Shown here: positions 23,050-34,859 of the stretch, one piece after another | Layout of the letters: each line of letters begins with the position of its first letter | Numbering within the stretch: position 1 is the first letter of the stretch | Assembly (NCBI GenBank): GCA_019722365.1 | Contig: JADFUC010000464.1 | Location: 1-64,000 of the forward strand | From: Lithospermum erythrorhizon | Lineage: Eukaryota > Streptophyta > Magnoliopsida > Boraginales > Boraginaceae | Length of the DNA stretch: 64,000 nucleotides | Direction of reading: 5' to 3' | The notes under the pieces: generated by a model | Seen by the model: only the letters and a program-made list of their open reading frames with translations | Database searches by the model: none | What the model was told of the DNA's origin: nothing | Position numbers and translations under genes: made by a program

Positions 23050-24438
23050 CTATAAAGTGATTGACCTATGAAGATGCTGGCTCCTGGAAGAGAACACTCG
23101 AGATATAATCCTGGACAACAATTTTCTGAGCCTAGTTGATTCAACTTCTCGAACATCACCTCGAAGTGCGTCGTTCAAGCTTTCGGGGATCGATAACTCG
23201 GTAGATTGACGGCCACTCTCCCCCGGAACAATGATACCATCATCGTCTTCATCAACTTCATCATTATCGCTTATCAAACCAGGAATATCATCATCGGAAG
23301 AATGTGGCGACGGCATGGTAGTGTTTCCCAAGTTTGGCTCAAATGACTCGAGTTCTTCAACCAACACAGGCTTATAAAGGATCCCAGGATCCTGAACCGA
23401 TCTTTCCTGGGACTGCAAATCCTGGGGATGCGAATGGACATCTCCTCTATCTATATTGCATGAATTGGAGTCGTGATAAAGAGAACGACAATGTGTACAT
23501 GGTTGAGGCTTCCACTCGTACTCAACCCTCACGGATACCAATTTTCCTTCCACGGACACATTAACCGTGTCTGGAAGAACACTATGAGGGTCGATTTCAA
23601 CACGAACACGAGCAATGTCAAGGTGTCGTCCACTTGTAGAGTCGCATTTTTTAAGGATGGATTGAGGATCTCTGATAATGCTAGCTGTGAACTTGTCCAT
23701 TGAAACTGGATTACCTATCATGCTGGAAATAACTGATAATGAATCAGAAGACCAATATTCCAGATCCAAATTGTGAATCTTTATCCAGACAGGGAAAGAT
23801 TTCAAGAACTGAGAAGGGACCATACAACTAAGCTGTTGAGTCCATCTTCTTAGGATAAGTGGTCTGTTATTAATAAACAACTGACCATGCTCAAGAACTT
23901 TAGTTTTGCACTCATCACCAGGGCCATCACTTGAGAAGAAAAGTGCATAGAACCCATCCCTAAGCAACCCTACTTGGCACTCACCAAACTCCTTCAGTCT
24001 TTCGATCAAAGACTCGCGCCTTGAAGTAAATTTGGGGGGTTCATCCTCACATATAAAACCTATAAGGGCATTGGACATCTGGTGAAAAATGTTATCATTA
24101 ATACCGCTGGAGGGTATCACAGCAACTTCGCCTAATCCATCCACAACAGATGGCGCTTTATAGGTGAGAGTGAGACTCAATGCAGTAGGTGGCTGCCCAA
24201 CAACATCAATGTTTTCAAGTAGATCATAAGATGAGCCACTTAGAGAAGATGGTGAAATAGTCGAAGAAATTTGAGCTTCATTGTTGAGCAAATCATCATT
24301 TAGCTCAGGAATTGGCCCATTAGGCACGATGAAGCAAAAATCAACTGGTGCAGCAACTGCCTCAGAGGTCTCATTGTCACTGTAATTAGAGTAACTCATA
24401 TAATAAGAAAAATAATCAACATCAACATTGAAAGTCAC
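23050..24438 (-). CDS. DUF4283 / CCHC zinc-knuckle protein, intact
   Basis: An uninterrupted frame of 462 codons starting at an ATG at 24,438. Residues 1-115 are acidic and serine-rich without a recognised domain. Residues about 117-285 form a DUF4283 domain (landmarks RDGFYALFF, VLEHGQLFINNRPLILRRW, FPVWIKIHNLDLEYW, DIARVRVEID). VEYEWKPQP leads to a zinc knuckle C-x2-C-x4-H-x4-C at C314, C317, H322 and C327, complete. Residues 380-402 are strongly acidic (SDDDIPGLISDNDEVDEDDD) and the tail is basic. The family is nucleic-acid binding and normally ORF1 of a LINE or a derivative; no ORF2 follows on this strand, since the neighbouring LINE at 21.4-22.9 kb runs the other way. It is either a LINE ORF1 left behind or a captured stand-alone gene. 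Its integrity among decayed elements is notable. A short upstream intron cannot be excluded. Confidence 0.7.
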   Translation of the reverse strand: MTFNVDVDYFSYYMSYSNYSDNETSEAVAAPVDFCFIVPNGPIPELNDDLLNNEAQISSTISPSSLSGSSYDLLENIDVVGQPPTALSLTLTYKAPSVVDGLGEVAVIPSSGINDNIFHQMSNALIGFICEDEPPKFTSRRESLIERLKEFGECQVGLLRDGFYALFFSSDGPGDECKTKVLEHGQLFINNRPLILRRWTQQLSCMVPSQFLKSFPVWIKIHNLDLEYWSSDSLSVISSMIGNPVSMDKFTASIIRDPQSILKKCDSTSGRHLDIARVRVEIDPHSVLPDTVNVSVEGKLVSVRVEYEWKPQPCTHCRSLYHDSNSCNIDRGDVHSHPQDLQSQERSVQDPGILYKPVLVEELESFEPNLGNTTMPSPHSSDDDIPGLISDNDEVDEDDDGIIVPGESGRQSTELSIPESLNDALRGDVREVESTRLRKLLSRIISRVFSSRSQHLHRSITL

Positions 24439-24591
24439 ATAATTGTTGTACTATATTTCTCAGACCAACGGAACCGTACAACTCATAAATAAACTTTTGG
24501 AATAAAAGTAAAAATAAAATGTCTTCTCCAAAACTTCATTTAAATTATAAATGAACTCCAAAAATAGACCTTGATGACCTTTTTCATCTAA

Positions 24592-24632
24592 GTTTAAAGG
24601 TTATGTTAATCTACGTTTAAAGGTTATGTTAA
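24592..24632. repeat. 23-bp tandem duplication
   Basis: gtttaaaggttatgttaa occurs at 24,592-24,609 and 24,615-24,632, period 23. Confidence 0.8.
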
Positions 24633-24912
24633 CCGTGTAATTATTTGGGATTAAAATTTTAACTTGCAATTTAATCCCAATAGGAACTAAATACAATTTA
24701 ATTCAAGATTAAATCATAATTAATCATGACTACTTGACGCCTATAAAAATCAAAATTATTTCAAAAATTACACCCATTCAAGGTTTAGTGTTCGTGGTGG
24801 AAGAAGCTTGTGCAAATTGATTGTTAATTTTGTCATATTTTACGGATTTGAAATCCATGCTATAATCTTATTTTTTAACTTTCATATATTCACTGCTCTT
24901 CTGTTGTAATAG

Positions 24913-25015
24913 GTTGCGTGCAATTGCTCTCTATAGTGATCCTGATGTGGAGCGTAAATACCTACCGCACTATTTCAAATTTATGGTTGAAAATACGCTT
25001 TATGTTAGAACCAAG
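24913..25015 (+). pseudogene. Exon-like remnant, unknown gene
   Basis: Thirty-four codons read without interruption, LRAIALYSDPDVERKYLPHY then FKFMVENTLYVRTK, and are framed by a good acceptor (ctgttgtaatag before 24,913) and donor (ccaag then gtatat after 25,015). A second acceptor, tatgtgcttgcag, ends at 25,740 and is followed by six codons IMCAM and a stop (25,741-25,758), which join in frame as a possible last exon. The composition is unlike the AT-rich surroundings. I do not recognise the protein family, and no further upstream exon was identified, so this may be the tail of a captured or truncated gene. Confidence 0.35.
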
Positions 25016-25759
25016 GTATATGTTCTTAGATTTATATTTGACCCCTCTCCTTTTTAGGATATTTTTTCTTCAATTTAGGTTTGATTTTCTTCAATGAGAT
25101 TGGGAATAATTCTGGATCTTGTAAGTTCACATAATAATGTTATTTGAGTTTATTGGAATGGAGTTTAATACTATATCTTAGATCAAGCACAACAACATAT
25201 AGATATACTAGAGTTTGTTTGTTATTTACATGGCTATCTATATCAAATTGTTGGAATGATCATGGCGTGGGATCAAGTCAGACTTTAATTTCAATAAGGA
25301 CAATTCATAGCAGCTAGTATCCGAAAAGTAAATATGTGTTGTATTTCATCTCCTATTTTGACAGAGTCATTAAATTGACTACTAAATATGTCTTTGACTT
25401 ATTTTTGGAATAAATTTGTAATTTTACAAACTTTTGAGCATATTAATTGTCAAATTTGCATCCAAAACAAAAAATAAATTTGAATTAATTTTCCTTCCTC
25501 CCCGAACGTGCCAAGCACTCACCGTGTGGAAAATTCTGTTTTAATTTCAGGAAATGTTAGAAGATAATAACCGAAATGTTAAACAGTGACCAAATTATGT
25601 ACAATTTCATGAGTATTTGTGCTATGTTGCTACTTACTGCACTACGCAACTTCGCTGGCTAATTTACTCTATTGTGTACAGTTTATTCTTCTTGAACTGT
25701 TGCTCTAACCTTCTCATATTCTTTTGTATGTGCTTGCAGATCATGTGTGCAATGTAGAA

Positions 25760-26390
25760 ATTATTAAATTAAAACAGTGATAATAATGAACAATAAAAAC
25801 GGAAATAGAAATGATAAACTGGAAAACTTATCGGTTTAGAAAATAGCCGTACCGTGGGTATAAGAATACTAACGCTGCTCGCTTATCGGCTAACGACCTC
25901 GGCCAGAATCGTACTGCCGGGGTTCTCCCACAGAACATAGTAGCCGCGACAACACGCCCACCTGGGCGACGACTTGGGAACCTGCATGCTCTTTACCTAA
26001 AAAAATACAAGAGATCGCTTTGATTTTGTTGAGAGCTTTACTGCTTCGGCTTTGTTCGTATTTTAGCACAAGTAAGAAGAATCATGGGAGACCTTTAACG
26101 AAGTTAAAACTCTGTCCTTGAGAGTCATTGGGCCAAGAAAAGTGGGTTGAGACTGATCCCACAAAGTTTGTTATTGACTTCAATCAAAATGCTAATTAAA
26201 CTGTGAAATGAGCGGGGCTTGGATACCGCACTACGTGCTCCACCCAAACCCAAGCCCGGCCCGACCGATTCGGGACGAGACTGCGCAAGTGGAGAGTTGG
26301 GAAGCAGTAGCCCTTTTACAACCGGAACCAGGCTAGACAATTGCAAATAGAAAGTGTAGTGCAACTTGTAAAGGCTTTATTGTGTACTGA
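25760..26390. other. Interval with two GC-rich patches, no gene
   Basis: GC-rich patches at about 25,855-25,985 and 26,210-26,340 stand out from the AT-rich background and have the look of a decayed repeat element (LTR or hAT subterminal sequence), but I cannot find matching ends or coding motifs. Confidence 0.35.
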
Positions 26391-26398
26391 GTTCGAAT

Positions 26399-26509
26399 CC
26401 TATCAACAACATTTTCGTTCTTTTTGCAGGTAAATGGAGGGCTTGTGAACATCCTATCAACAACATTTTTCTTGTTCTTTTTTCACGTAAATGGCAGGCT
26501 TGCGAACAT
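26399..26509. repeat. Tandem duplication, 54-57 bp unit
   Basis: The unit cctatcaacaacattt... to ...gcttg.gaacat occurs twice back to back, at 26,399-26,452 and 26,453-26,509. Both contain gtaaatgg.gggctt-like text. Confidence 0.8.
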
Positions 26510-26994
26510 CTTGATTCTTGTACCATTTTTATTATTTGTAAGTACAACCATCTAATGACTAATGAGCATGTTCCTTTTATTTGTCAAATTTATATTATAA
26601 ATTGATATTTCATTGTATAATAAAGAAATAAAATTTTAATTTTTTTAATAATTCTTGCAAATCATGCTATTTTATTTCTATTAAATATTATATATTAGGT
26701 TTAAATTAATTGTTCGATTTGACCGATAACCTCTTATAACTTAGTAATATGAACGACCAATTTCTCTAGCTCGAAGCTCAACTCGGTTTTGGCTCGCCTT
26801 AGTGAGCAAACACAAAATAGAGAAAAAAAAATCTTAGCTCTGGCTCTATACAATTCTAGTTGTAGAGTAGTGGATTCGTTTGTGATGATTAATTAGTTGG
26901 ACGAAAATTCTAAGGTAAAAAATGATGGCGTTTCGACCTAAGTTTTCAAAAAATCGAATAAAAGGACACTATTTTGAAGGGGAAAATTGCAGGC

Positions 26995-27154
26995 TACACC
27001 ATCAAAAATGAACGCTTGGGTCCAACTATGAACTTGAGCAATTGAACCTTCATTAAGGGAGTTGGTTTATAAACCAAACACTCCTTACCCATCCCACCGA
27101 TGTGGGATATGGGCAAAAAAGTAAAATGGCTTTCAAAGCCTTTTAGTTCCAACA
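26995..27154 (-). mobile_element. Possible TRIM or solo LTR end
   Basis: Read on the minus strand, a TGTTGGAAC start at 27,154 is followed by a near-palindrome atcccaccgatgtgggat (27,094-27,110) and a perfect 16-bp palindrome, ttggtttataaaccaa (27,062-27,077). The tcccacatcgg motif next to a TGTTGGAA start is common in plant LTRs, including TRIMs. I cannot locate the other end, a partner LTR or a primer site, so the limits and class are tentative. Confidence 0.3.
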
Positions 27155-28197
27155 TGCAAAACCATTGAAGGTTTACCCGTTGATGCATTGTAGGATGATT
27201 CAATTGAATGGGAGGTAGTTGACCTTCTTAAGGATTGATTCGTTTCAAATGTTTAGTCGTAATGATGTATTAATAAGGTGCGGTTTTTGTATACAATACA
27301 CAAGGGGAAATAAGGTTTTTTTTAATATAATTTTTAGGATACGCTTTAGTTAGAAAGAATTTGTGATGTATAATGGAAACTTTAGTGTCTTTTTATTTAA
27401 TAAAATTTATTGATTACACATTGAGAAATAATATTTTTTTATTTTATTTTATTTTTACTTGAGGGTGTTGGAGGCTGCCCTTTTAAATTGGCTTAACTTC
27501 AGCGGTACTTTTCTGCTATAATTTGGAGGGCTGCTTAGCTTAATAACTTAGAGATGCTTTTGGAAGCGTTTAAGAAGTTTCCTTTATGCTTAGAGGGCGC
27601 TTTACAAAGTTAAAGTATTTGGACGCGCCTTTATAATGGTGTCTTTGTGTCCTTTTACGCTATTCGTTTCAAGATATTTCAGACAGTTTTAATCATTCCA
27701 TTTAAAGTCCAATATGCAATTTCATAAAAAATATCAATAATTAATTCATAATTTTTGAACTATCAAAAAATCCAAATTCTACTCCCTAAACTGTAGCTTT
27801 CCATCAGTGATTTATTTAAATAAAATGGTTTCTAAGATTTCTATGATTGTTTATCAAATTTGAAATCACAATTCTTCCTCAAAAGACTAAAACCCTATAA
27901 GAAAATCACCAAAATTAGCAGATCTATAGTATGCCAAAATGCACACATGATTATGAGGCTGATAGCTAGGTTTAATTTATACCTCACATCTACTTTCCTT
28001 CAAGGACTCCTCCCCAAATAGTGAGATCATTTCTATTTCCATACTCTCTTTCCCTTCTTTCCTTCAAAAAACTTATTATAGTTTAAAAAAAAAATCAAAT
28101 GTTAGTGCCCATTGATAATCATATATATGTGTGTTTAATTATGCTAATAAGAATCTAAATATATATACATATATGAAAACAAATTAAGATGAGGAAT
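27155..28197. other. AT-rich interval, possible 3' exons of the 28.2-kb gene
   Basis: No clear gene. On the minus strand around 28,070-27,985 a short open stretch ends at a plausible donor (tgtgag, then gtataa), which might belong to the gene to the right, but there is no second line of evidence. Confidence 0.3.
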
Positions 28198-28970
28198 TCA
28201 ATAGAAGGAACTAAGTTGAACAAGAAATGCCACTAATTTTTTAAAGTATAATTTTATTATTAAAAATATAAAATCGCACCACCATTCATTTTTCAAAAAA
28301 TTCATATTTCGGTCAGTATCATTTCTAATAAGAAAGTGAAGGCAATATTCAAACCTTATGCGCAAAATGCAATCTTTTTTCTTGGTATCCAATCCCTTAA
28401 CAATAAGGGTTGGTGTTCCACCAGCAGAGTCACAGTTGAAGATGATCCTAACGCACATGACAAGAAAGATTGGCTTCAAAATCATCTTCGGCTTTCCATT
28501 AATTAGTACGCTGATTTTGAGTCGAGGAATCGTTCGAAGACGATGGATGGCCTCATGAACGTTTACAGTTACAAGTCCTGGACCATGTAAATCTTTGATC
28601 ATAAACCTCCCTGTATTTACAGGTTTCCCATCTTGCAACATTAGGAAACTTATAGTCTTATCATTTATATTGCTTGTCACCTCTGTCACGTGACCCAAGT
28701 TTGAACACATCATGATGCCAAATAATTCAGAAACTACTGCATGAAATGAAAAAAACAAAACAAAAAGAAAAACCCTTAACCTAAATATATATTTAGCTCA
28801 GTATTAATAATGTTTTGGAGAAAATCAAAGAGAATAAAAGAATAAAACCCTTTTTAATTTAAAAGTGACTTACTTATTAAGCTTTACTTGAAGGACTTGA
28901 GTCACCGAACTTCACTTATTAATTAGCTTGAAGAGTTGATAGATCACCTGAATGAAACGGAGATTTGAAA
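28198..28970 (-). CDS. Putative small spliced gene, unknown product
   Basis: The order on the minus strand is that of a real transcription unit: tatatatata at 29,000-28,991, a leader, a consensus donor gtaagt at 28,873, a 137-bp T-rich intron ending tttcatttcatgcag at 28,737, then an open exon. Two ATGs stand in tandem at 28,713 and 28,710. The frame runs MMCSNLGHVTEVTSNINDKT, later GRFMIKDLHGPGLVTVNVHE and FNCDSAGGTPTLIVKGLD. A possible second donor (cataag, gttt) at 28,355 would end the exon after about 119 codons; without it the frame reads on to a stop at 28,198, but that tail is AT-rich and looks intronic. I do not recognise a family. No membrane segment or signal peptide is obvious. The gene may continue to the left in exons I cannot define. 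Confidence 0.45.
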
Positions 28971-28990
28971 GAGGTAAGAGAGAAGATAGA

Positions 28991-29000
28991 TATATATATA
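28991..29000 (-). promoter_or_regulatory. TATA-like element of the 28.2-kb gene
   Basis: Ten bases of alternating TA, about 120 bp before the predicted leader donor on the minus strand. It could also be a simple TA repeat. Confidence 0.3.
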
Positions 29001-31690
29001 CTATGGTTAATTGAATTAATAAGGGTAGTGTATCAGTAGTTTTCATTTTGTCAAAGGATAATGTTAAAATCAATGACATCAATTAAATACATAAATTAAA
29101 GACGGATTCATTCAGTCAAATTCAATTTTGGGCTGTTGACTAGCAAACATGAATTTGATTTGTCGTTCATTTAATACTAATGAAATCAATCAAAATAGCA
29201 TGTTGGCTTTAAGTTTTATTATCTCATCATCATGAAGATTATCGTAATTTTCTTTTAAATTTAATAGTTAACATTTTAATACTAGCTAGTTAAAATGAAT
29301 TTATCTTCGTAAATGTATTTAAAAATTAATAAAATGAAACAATTTATAAAAAAACAAACCAAAAATAGAAATAAAAAATACACAATTTATATATATGTGA
29401 TGAAGGGGTATGAAGCAGGAGATAATATTTGCAAAAAAAATTAAAATTAAAATTGTCAATAATCAGATCCTTTTATAATGTATGTTCACTAATTTGACAT
29501 TTTAATTGGTTAAGAAAACATTGATACATCCAAATATTGAATTAGTATACATAATTAATCAAACTTTCAATAATACTGACTACTTATTACGCCGCACTTG
29601 AAATAGTCATTATTAGCATGCAAAGTCGGCCGCAGTGCTGTGAACCAATTTTACGTTCTAGAAATATTTAGAGTACTTGCATAGAACGTTATGTTCTTTT
29701 CATGAGGTTCTCCAAAAATACCTATGATGTCATTCAGACTTTAGTGACAAAAGTACACGTCCACATTGTCCTTTCTTATCTGAAGGAGGTGTAGACTGTG
29801 CGTGGATGAATAATTTTTTTGGAAAATATATATAGAATAAATTTAGTTGTCTTTACATTTAGATGGAATTGTCAATTTATTCGATCGTGGGCTCAATTAA
29901 GTTGCATATTGTTAGTCTCTAAAATAATCACATATATTGACTATCAGATACTCCATGTATTATGGACTAATAATGTCAATAGTATATTCCAACACTTTGG
30001 AGTTTAGATACTGCATGTATTATGGACTAATAATATCAATTTCACCATTGAAGATCAAGAAATGAAATTGAGATGCTGGTATATTTTCAGCCTAACACTG
30101 CTAATGTTTTTGAACAACAATCACACCTGAAGAATTGGAAGTTTTGTCGCTAAAGACACTTATCAAAGAGATGAATTCTACTAACATCCATTCAATTTTC
30201 TGTAGAGAGGGGTTGGTAATGGTCAAGCGAATCGCTGGTATGGGGCGGTCAGTGAAAGCAAAGGGAGAATATAGCAAGAAAGTGGATCTGACTATTTTTA
30301 ATTCCTATATTACATTTTCTGATTCTCAATAATTTTATAGTATATTTCACATATACTATATGCCTCGGTTCCTGAATTTGGGACCAATGTGCAACTTTCA
30401 GACTGCCATGTCGACACTATCATGCACTGTCAGCAACTCGGGGCCATTACACTACTAATTTTCTCTGCCTTTTAGTGAAAGAACTACTCCTAGCTTAGTG
30501 CCTTAAGATCTTTGTGACGTTCTTCTTTCCACATCTCGAAATTCCTTCTATTTCCATCTTAAATGCTGGTGTCTTAATGTGTGCGCTGGGGCGTAGCTGT
30601 CAATAGCACTCTGGGCTGATTGGCGGCGCGAGTTTAATAGGGAATCAAAGGTGTATGAAACTAAGCCCGATATTGAAACTCAACACTCAACAGTATTTCT
30701 AATATACTTTATTTATTATTTACGTGATAATTATGATTCAAATTAATGTTATGCGTGTCAGTTAAGATCTCAATTTTTTCTTTAATTTTAACTGTGAAAC
30801 AAATCAACTTTTTTTTTGAATGACCGTTGTACATTAATTTAACCCAAATTAATAGCTACTGTGTACATTTAGGATAATTTTTCTTCGTCATTTTCTCAAG
30901 TTCAAACTTAAACAGAATGACAAGTCAATAAGTAAAGAAAGTGTAATAAACAATGTTGTTGATTTGGCAGGATTATTCTACAGATAAGGTTAGCCGGCCA
31001 AATAAAGGAGACGACTAGCTGTTTTCGGTTTCTAAGTTTTTTGTTTTTTTGTTTCTTGTGGTTTGAATTCTATGCTTCTCGACATCCATATCAAAATCAT
31101 TTTTTAAAGGTTTGGGTTCCTATTTAATTAGGAACGTTTGTAGAAGGTGACTAAACTTTTGCATGTTTCAAGTTGAGACTTGAGAGCATGATCTCATTAA
31201 ACGATTTAGCATGACGAGTGAAGAACTTATAGTCTTGGCTCACCTAGTGACCTCTATGATATTTATTGAATTAAGAATTTAAGATAATCCTGGCCCGAAT
31301 CCGTTAAACATAGGTCAATATCTTGGCCGAATTTGGGATTCAATAAGATGTATGAATAAATGTTGCTTCCTTGACAAATTGACACAATAATTCAAATATA
31401 AAATGCATTATATACAAATTCAATGTTGGAAATCATAAAAAGAAATAAAATATTATATATTGATAAGCTTGAATTAAATAATGAACCTTCAAAAAATATT
31501 AAAATTTTCTAAAAACGATTTTGTATGTGTCACTCTTTCTTATTAGGAAAGTAAGTTAGTTTTTTAGAATATGTACCACAATCGTGATGAAAATTAACTC
31601 GACGCCTGCCTTAATAATTCTGTGATCGTTGAAACTTCAACTGTTTTGGCCACGTAGCGCATTAATTTTTTTAATCTTTTCTGGGCCCCT
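29001..31690. other. Non-coding AT-rich interval
   Basis: No gene supported. Short open frames at 29,819-30,007 and 30,135-30,332 have no domain or splice context. One local tandem repeat is listed separately. Confidence 0.45.
29946..30040. repeat. Tandem repeat, 60-bp period
   Basis: agatact.catgtattatgg followed by actaataat.tcaat occurs at 29,946-29,980 and again at 30,006-30,040. Confidence 0.8.
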
Positions 31691-32049
31691 ATTAGGTTTT
31701 TCCGTCTTCCCAAGGGAGATTCTCTTTGGTTTAGTGCCGCCATAATCATTTCTCCAAGGATTGTGGAGCTCTAAATCTTCTTTTTTCCTTTTATCAACAA
31801 CATTTGGTCATCCGAACGATTGGCCCTTTTCGCTTCCTTACTGGCCCTTTTTTTCTACGGCTTATTGTGGCTTCCGGCTATTCTCTCTTGTTTTTGTTGG
31901 CTGCAGCTTTTCTTCGCAGTTGTCGCCGCGTACTGATAGACCTTGTCTTCGTGCATTTTAAGCAACGGACCATTGAGTTTTCCTCAACTCAAGACTGGTT
32001 GGTTTAATTCTTCTTTGATACTGACCGCCAACGAGGCGCTGCTCGCTTA

Positions 32050-32592
32050 GATGGATGATTTGGCTGGGAGGTTGGGACGTTGTCTTCGGTGGGGACGAAG
32101 CAGTCGCTTGTTCCGCATGTGGCCTATGACCGGGTTAAAGAGAAATATCAGTTTAGCCTAGTGATGAAGGTACTTACGCGGAGGCGTTTCCATGTCCAAT
32201 CGCCCGCGACACCTCTTCGTAACTCGCGCGTGCCAGCCATGAATACAAGCGCTGACATGGATCAAACCTTTTCCATGTCATCTGGCTGACGACTGCGCAA
32301 ATGCTACGTGTTCTACAAGCCCATGATCTCGAGGACACCTGCTATTGCTGTTGGAAGTCGAATGAAGGTGAAAGAGACTCCGAGTTCACTTCTTCCAATG
32401 TGGGTTCCAAATACGGAATTTACCTCTGTGGTACGCAATGATTTTCAGCGACAAGCCGCATACATGGGTGGGATGGCTGAAAGTGACAAACGGAGTATGC
32501 AGCAGCAGTAGGGACGAGCATGCATTTGTTTCTAAGTGTGAAGTTGGGGAGATCCACACGCCTCTAAAGTTATGGGGGCCGGTGTCCATGTA
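32050..32592 (+). pseudogene. LINE ORF1 (DUF4283) start, frameshifted
   Basis: An ATG at 32,050 begins MDDLAGRLG, the usual opening of plant LINE ORF1, and a frame change leads to SLVPHVAYDRVKEKYQFSLV and MKVLTRRRFHVQS, matching the first DUF4283 strand (typically LVGKVLTERPFN). After another shift NLFHVIWLTTAQMLRVL and LLLLEVE, then LPLWYAMIFSDKPHTWVGWL, follow the order of the domain. Three or more frameshifts are needed, so it is dead as written. About 350 bp upstream, from about 31,700, may be the LINE leader. The frame becomes unreadable near 32,590, where hAT element 2 seems to begin; a LINE RNase H tail in the same orientation lies on its far side. Confidence 0.65.
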
Positions 32593-32742
32593 GTAAACTC
32601 CGTTATCGCCTCGGGATCCGACCACGAACCGCCCAATAACTCATCCGATAGTAGCCGACCGGTCCCTTGGATATGTTAAATTCGCCTACGAATCGATTGT
32701 AATCAGTCATAAGTTAACCGTTAGGTAACCGGTAGGAAGTGG

Positions 32743-32753
32743 TATATAAATAG
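32743..32753 (+). promoter_or_regulatory. TATA box, probable hAT transposase promoter
   Basis: tatataaatag, followed after about 40-100 bp by a CT-rich leader (ctttcccccttaccccgc; cctctctatcgctctcgctt), the layout of a plant core promoter and 5' leader. Confidence 0.5.
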
Positions 32754-33039
32754 CCTAAACTCAAACCTAATTCATTATGTTGTTATTTCCGCCTTTCCCC
32801 CTTACCCCGCCTCTCTATCGCTCTCGCTTTCATAGTCTCTCTTTACTGATTTGTTTCGAGTCCTTCATATTGACCATTTCAAGCATCGATTTAGGTATTT
32901 TTCATTCGTTTGTGTTATTTTCCATTTAAAATACGTTTGATTTGGTATTATTGGGTTTTTAATTTCGAGTACACGACGCTTTTTTATGTGTGAAATTTTA
33001 AAAAAAAAAAAAAAAGGTATAATTTTGGTAGTTAGATTT

Positions 33040-33640
33040 TGAATTGTGGATTTTCAGGTTATGAATTTCGTTGTGACTTAATTAGATTTTTGATTTAATT
33101 GGAATTTTCAATTACATTTCATTTTGGGAATTCAATTTTCAATTAGGGTTTATACTGAGAGATTCACTAAGGTAATTGAATTAGATTTACAATTGGGGAT
33201 TCAATTAGGTAATTAAATTAGAGTTTAACAAGGATTCACTAGGTAATCAATTGTGGGTTTACAATCGTGATTCAATTAGGCTTATAACAGATAATCAATT
33301 AGTGGATTTACAATTAGGGTTTATACTGTAGTAATTAATTAGGGATTTTAATTGCGATTCAATTACGGTTTATAATTACGGTAATCAATTGTGGTTTCAG
33401 ATTGTGATTCAATTGTGGTAATCAATTGTGGTTTATACTGATGGATTCACTAGAGTAACTGGAATTCGGGTTTAATTAGAATTTATAATTAAGGATTCAA
33501 TTACTTTTTAATTCACCAGTAATTTAATTAGGGTTTTCAATTAAAGTTAATTCAATTTTTAATCGGGTACTTCCAATTTGTAATTATTGTTGTCAAATTT
33601 CAATTTTTAATTTGGCAATTCAATTAGGTAATTTATCAAG
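33040..33640. repeat. Degenerate AT-rich array, aattagggttt-like
   Basis: About 600 bp made of drifting copies of gattcaattaggtaatt, aattagggtttatactg and aattgtggttt. It is probably intronic or leader sequence of the transposase gene. Its reverse complement shares words with 20,110-20,600 in hAT element 1. Confidence 0.7.
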
Positions 33641-34859
33641 CAAATTTGTAATAAACTAATAAATTTCTCACACTTTTTAATGTCTTTAAGATTGCCCTGT
33701 CTCCCACTCCTTCCATGCAGAATATAAATGTAATGATGCACTATTGTGGAATACAGACAGTGAGCTACCGGCCGCGATTCTCACGTTTCTGACGACCAAG
33801 AACTGCAGACAACACCTATGGCAAAGGTACGATCGAGAAAACTATCAGTCTATAAGTGAAATCTGATCTACTAAGTACTGCATTGCGCTACAAAAAAAAA
33901 TGGAAACGAAACGCGTAGGCTATGTACACTTATTACGCGAAATATAATAGTATTCTAACGCCTAAAAACACTTAGACAACCTGCTTAAAAGGAAGTCAAC
34001 TTAGGTCATGCGAGAAAACACCATCTCAATCTACTATTAATTCATGATGCACTGACGTTAAATCTAAGACGGCTATTAGCTGAAATATAATCACCGTAAG
34101 TGTGTATACCATCGCCATATGATTTTTAGGTCAGAAAGGTCCCTTTTCTATGACTTGAACGAGTTATATTTAATAAATTTTAAAGAAATATATCCGTATA
34201 TTAGATAACTGTAATAATCAAGGAAGTTAAGTGATCATGAGACTTTTATCCTAAAAGAAAATTAAGATGAAAAAGCTGTCTTTGGGAAGCTAGGATTAGT
34301 TTGAATACCGATTCGCGTCACCACGGGCAAAAATCGGGTATATGACTGTCACGCCATTACATCACGCAATGGAAACTTAATAAGAGTAGTCCTAATTTTT
34401 ACTAACGTATCCCCTCCTCATTCCGTGAGGTCACAGAGAATCGTTAAGGCGTAATGGATGACAGCATTAGTGAAAAGTAGTATTCATTTCTGCTTATAAT
34501 GCTTCTACAAAATGATAATTGCATTTCAGATCAAGGCCGATTTTAGTAATAGATCGAACCTACCTCTTAAGTAAGCAACTGCTCCACGCGAGATGTCACA
34601 GAATATTTTAAATTGCTAGTTCAAGCATGGACTGATATAATCAAACACGCGTCGATAAGTGTTAAATGCAGCGAGGTATTTGTTGAATTCCTCGAGGCGC
34701 ATGTAAAATATTTTAAAAAGATAAAGGATCGAAAGTTACAACTCAAGTGAAAGAGTACTGTATCGATATCAAACGATGAATTTCACCGTCGATATCGTCT
34801 AACGCTACTTATACGTAACCTGTATTTAATTCCATATACGCAGAAGAAAATAGTGCATT

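Noticed and set aside
26380..26405. gttcgaatcc, resembling a tRNA T-loop
   Set aside because: The flanking bases do not form a T-stem, and no acceptor or anticodon arm can be folded around it.
32308..32511. 67-codon frame as a separate gene
   Set aside because: It is a shadow frame over the frameshifted DUF4283 domain; the homologous residues are in the neighbouring frame.
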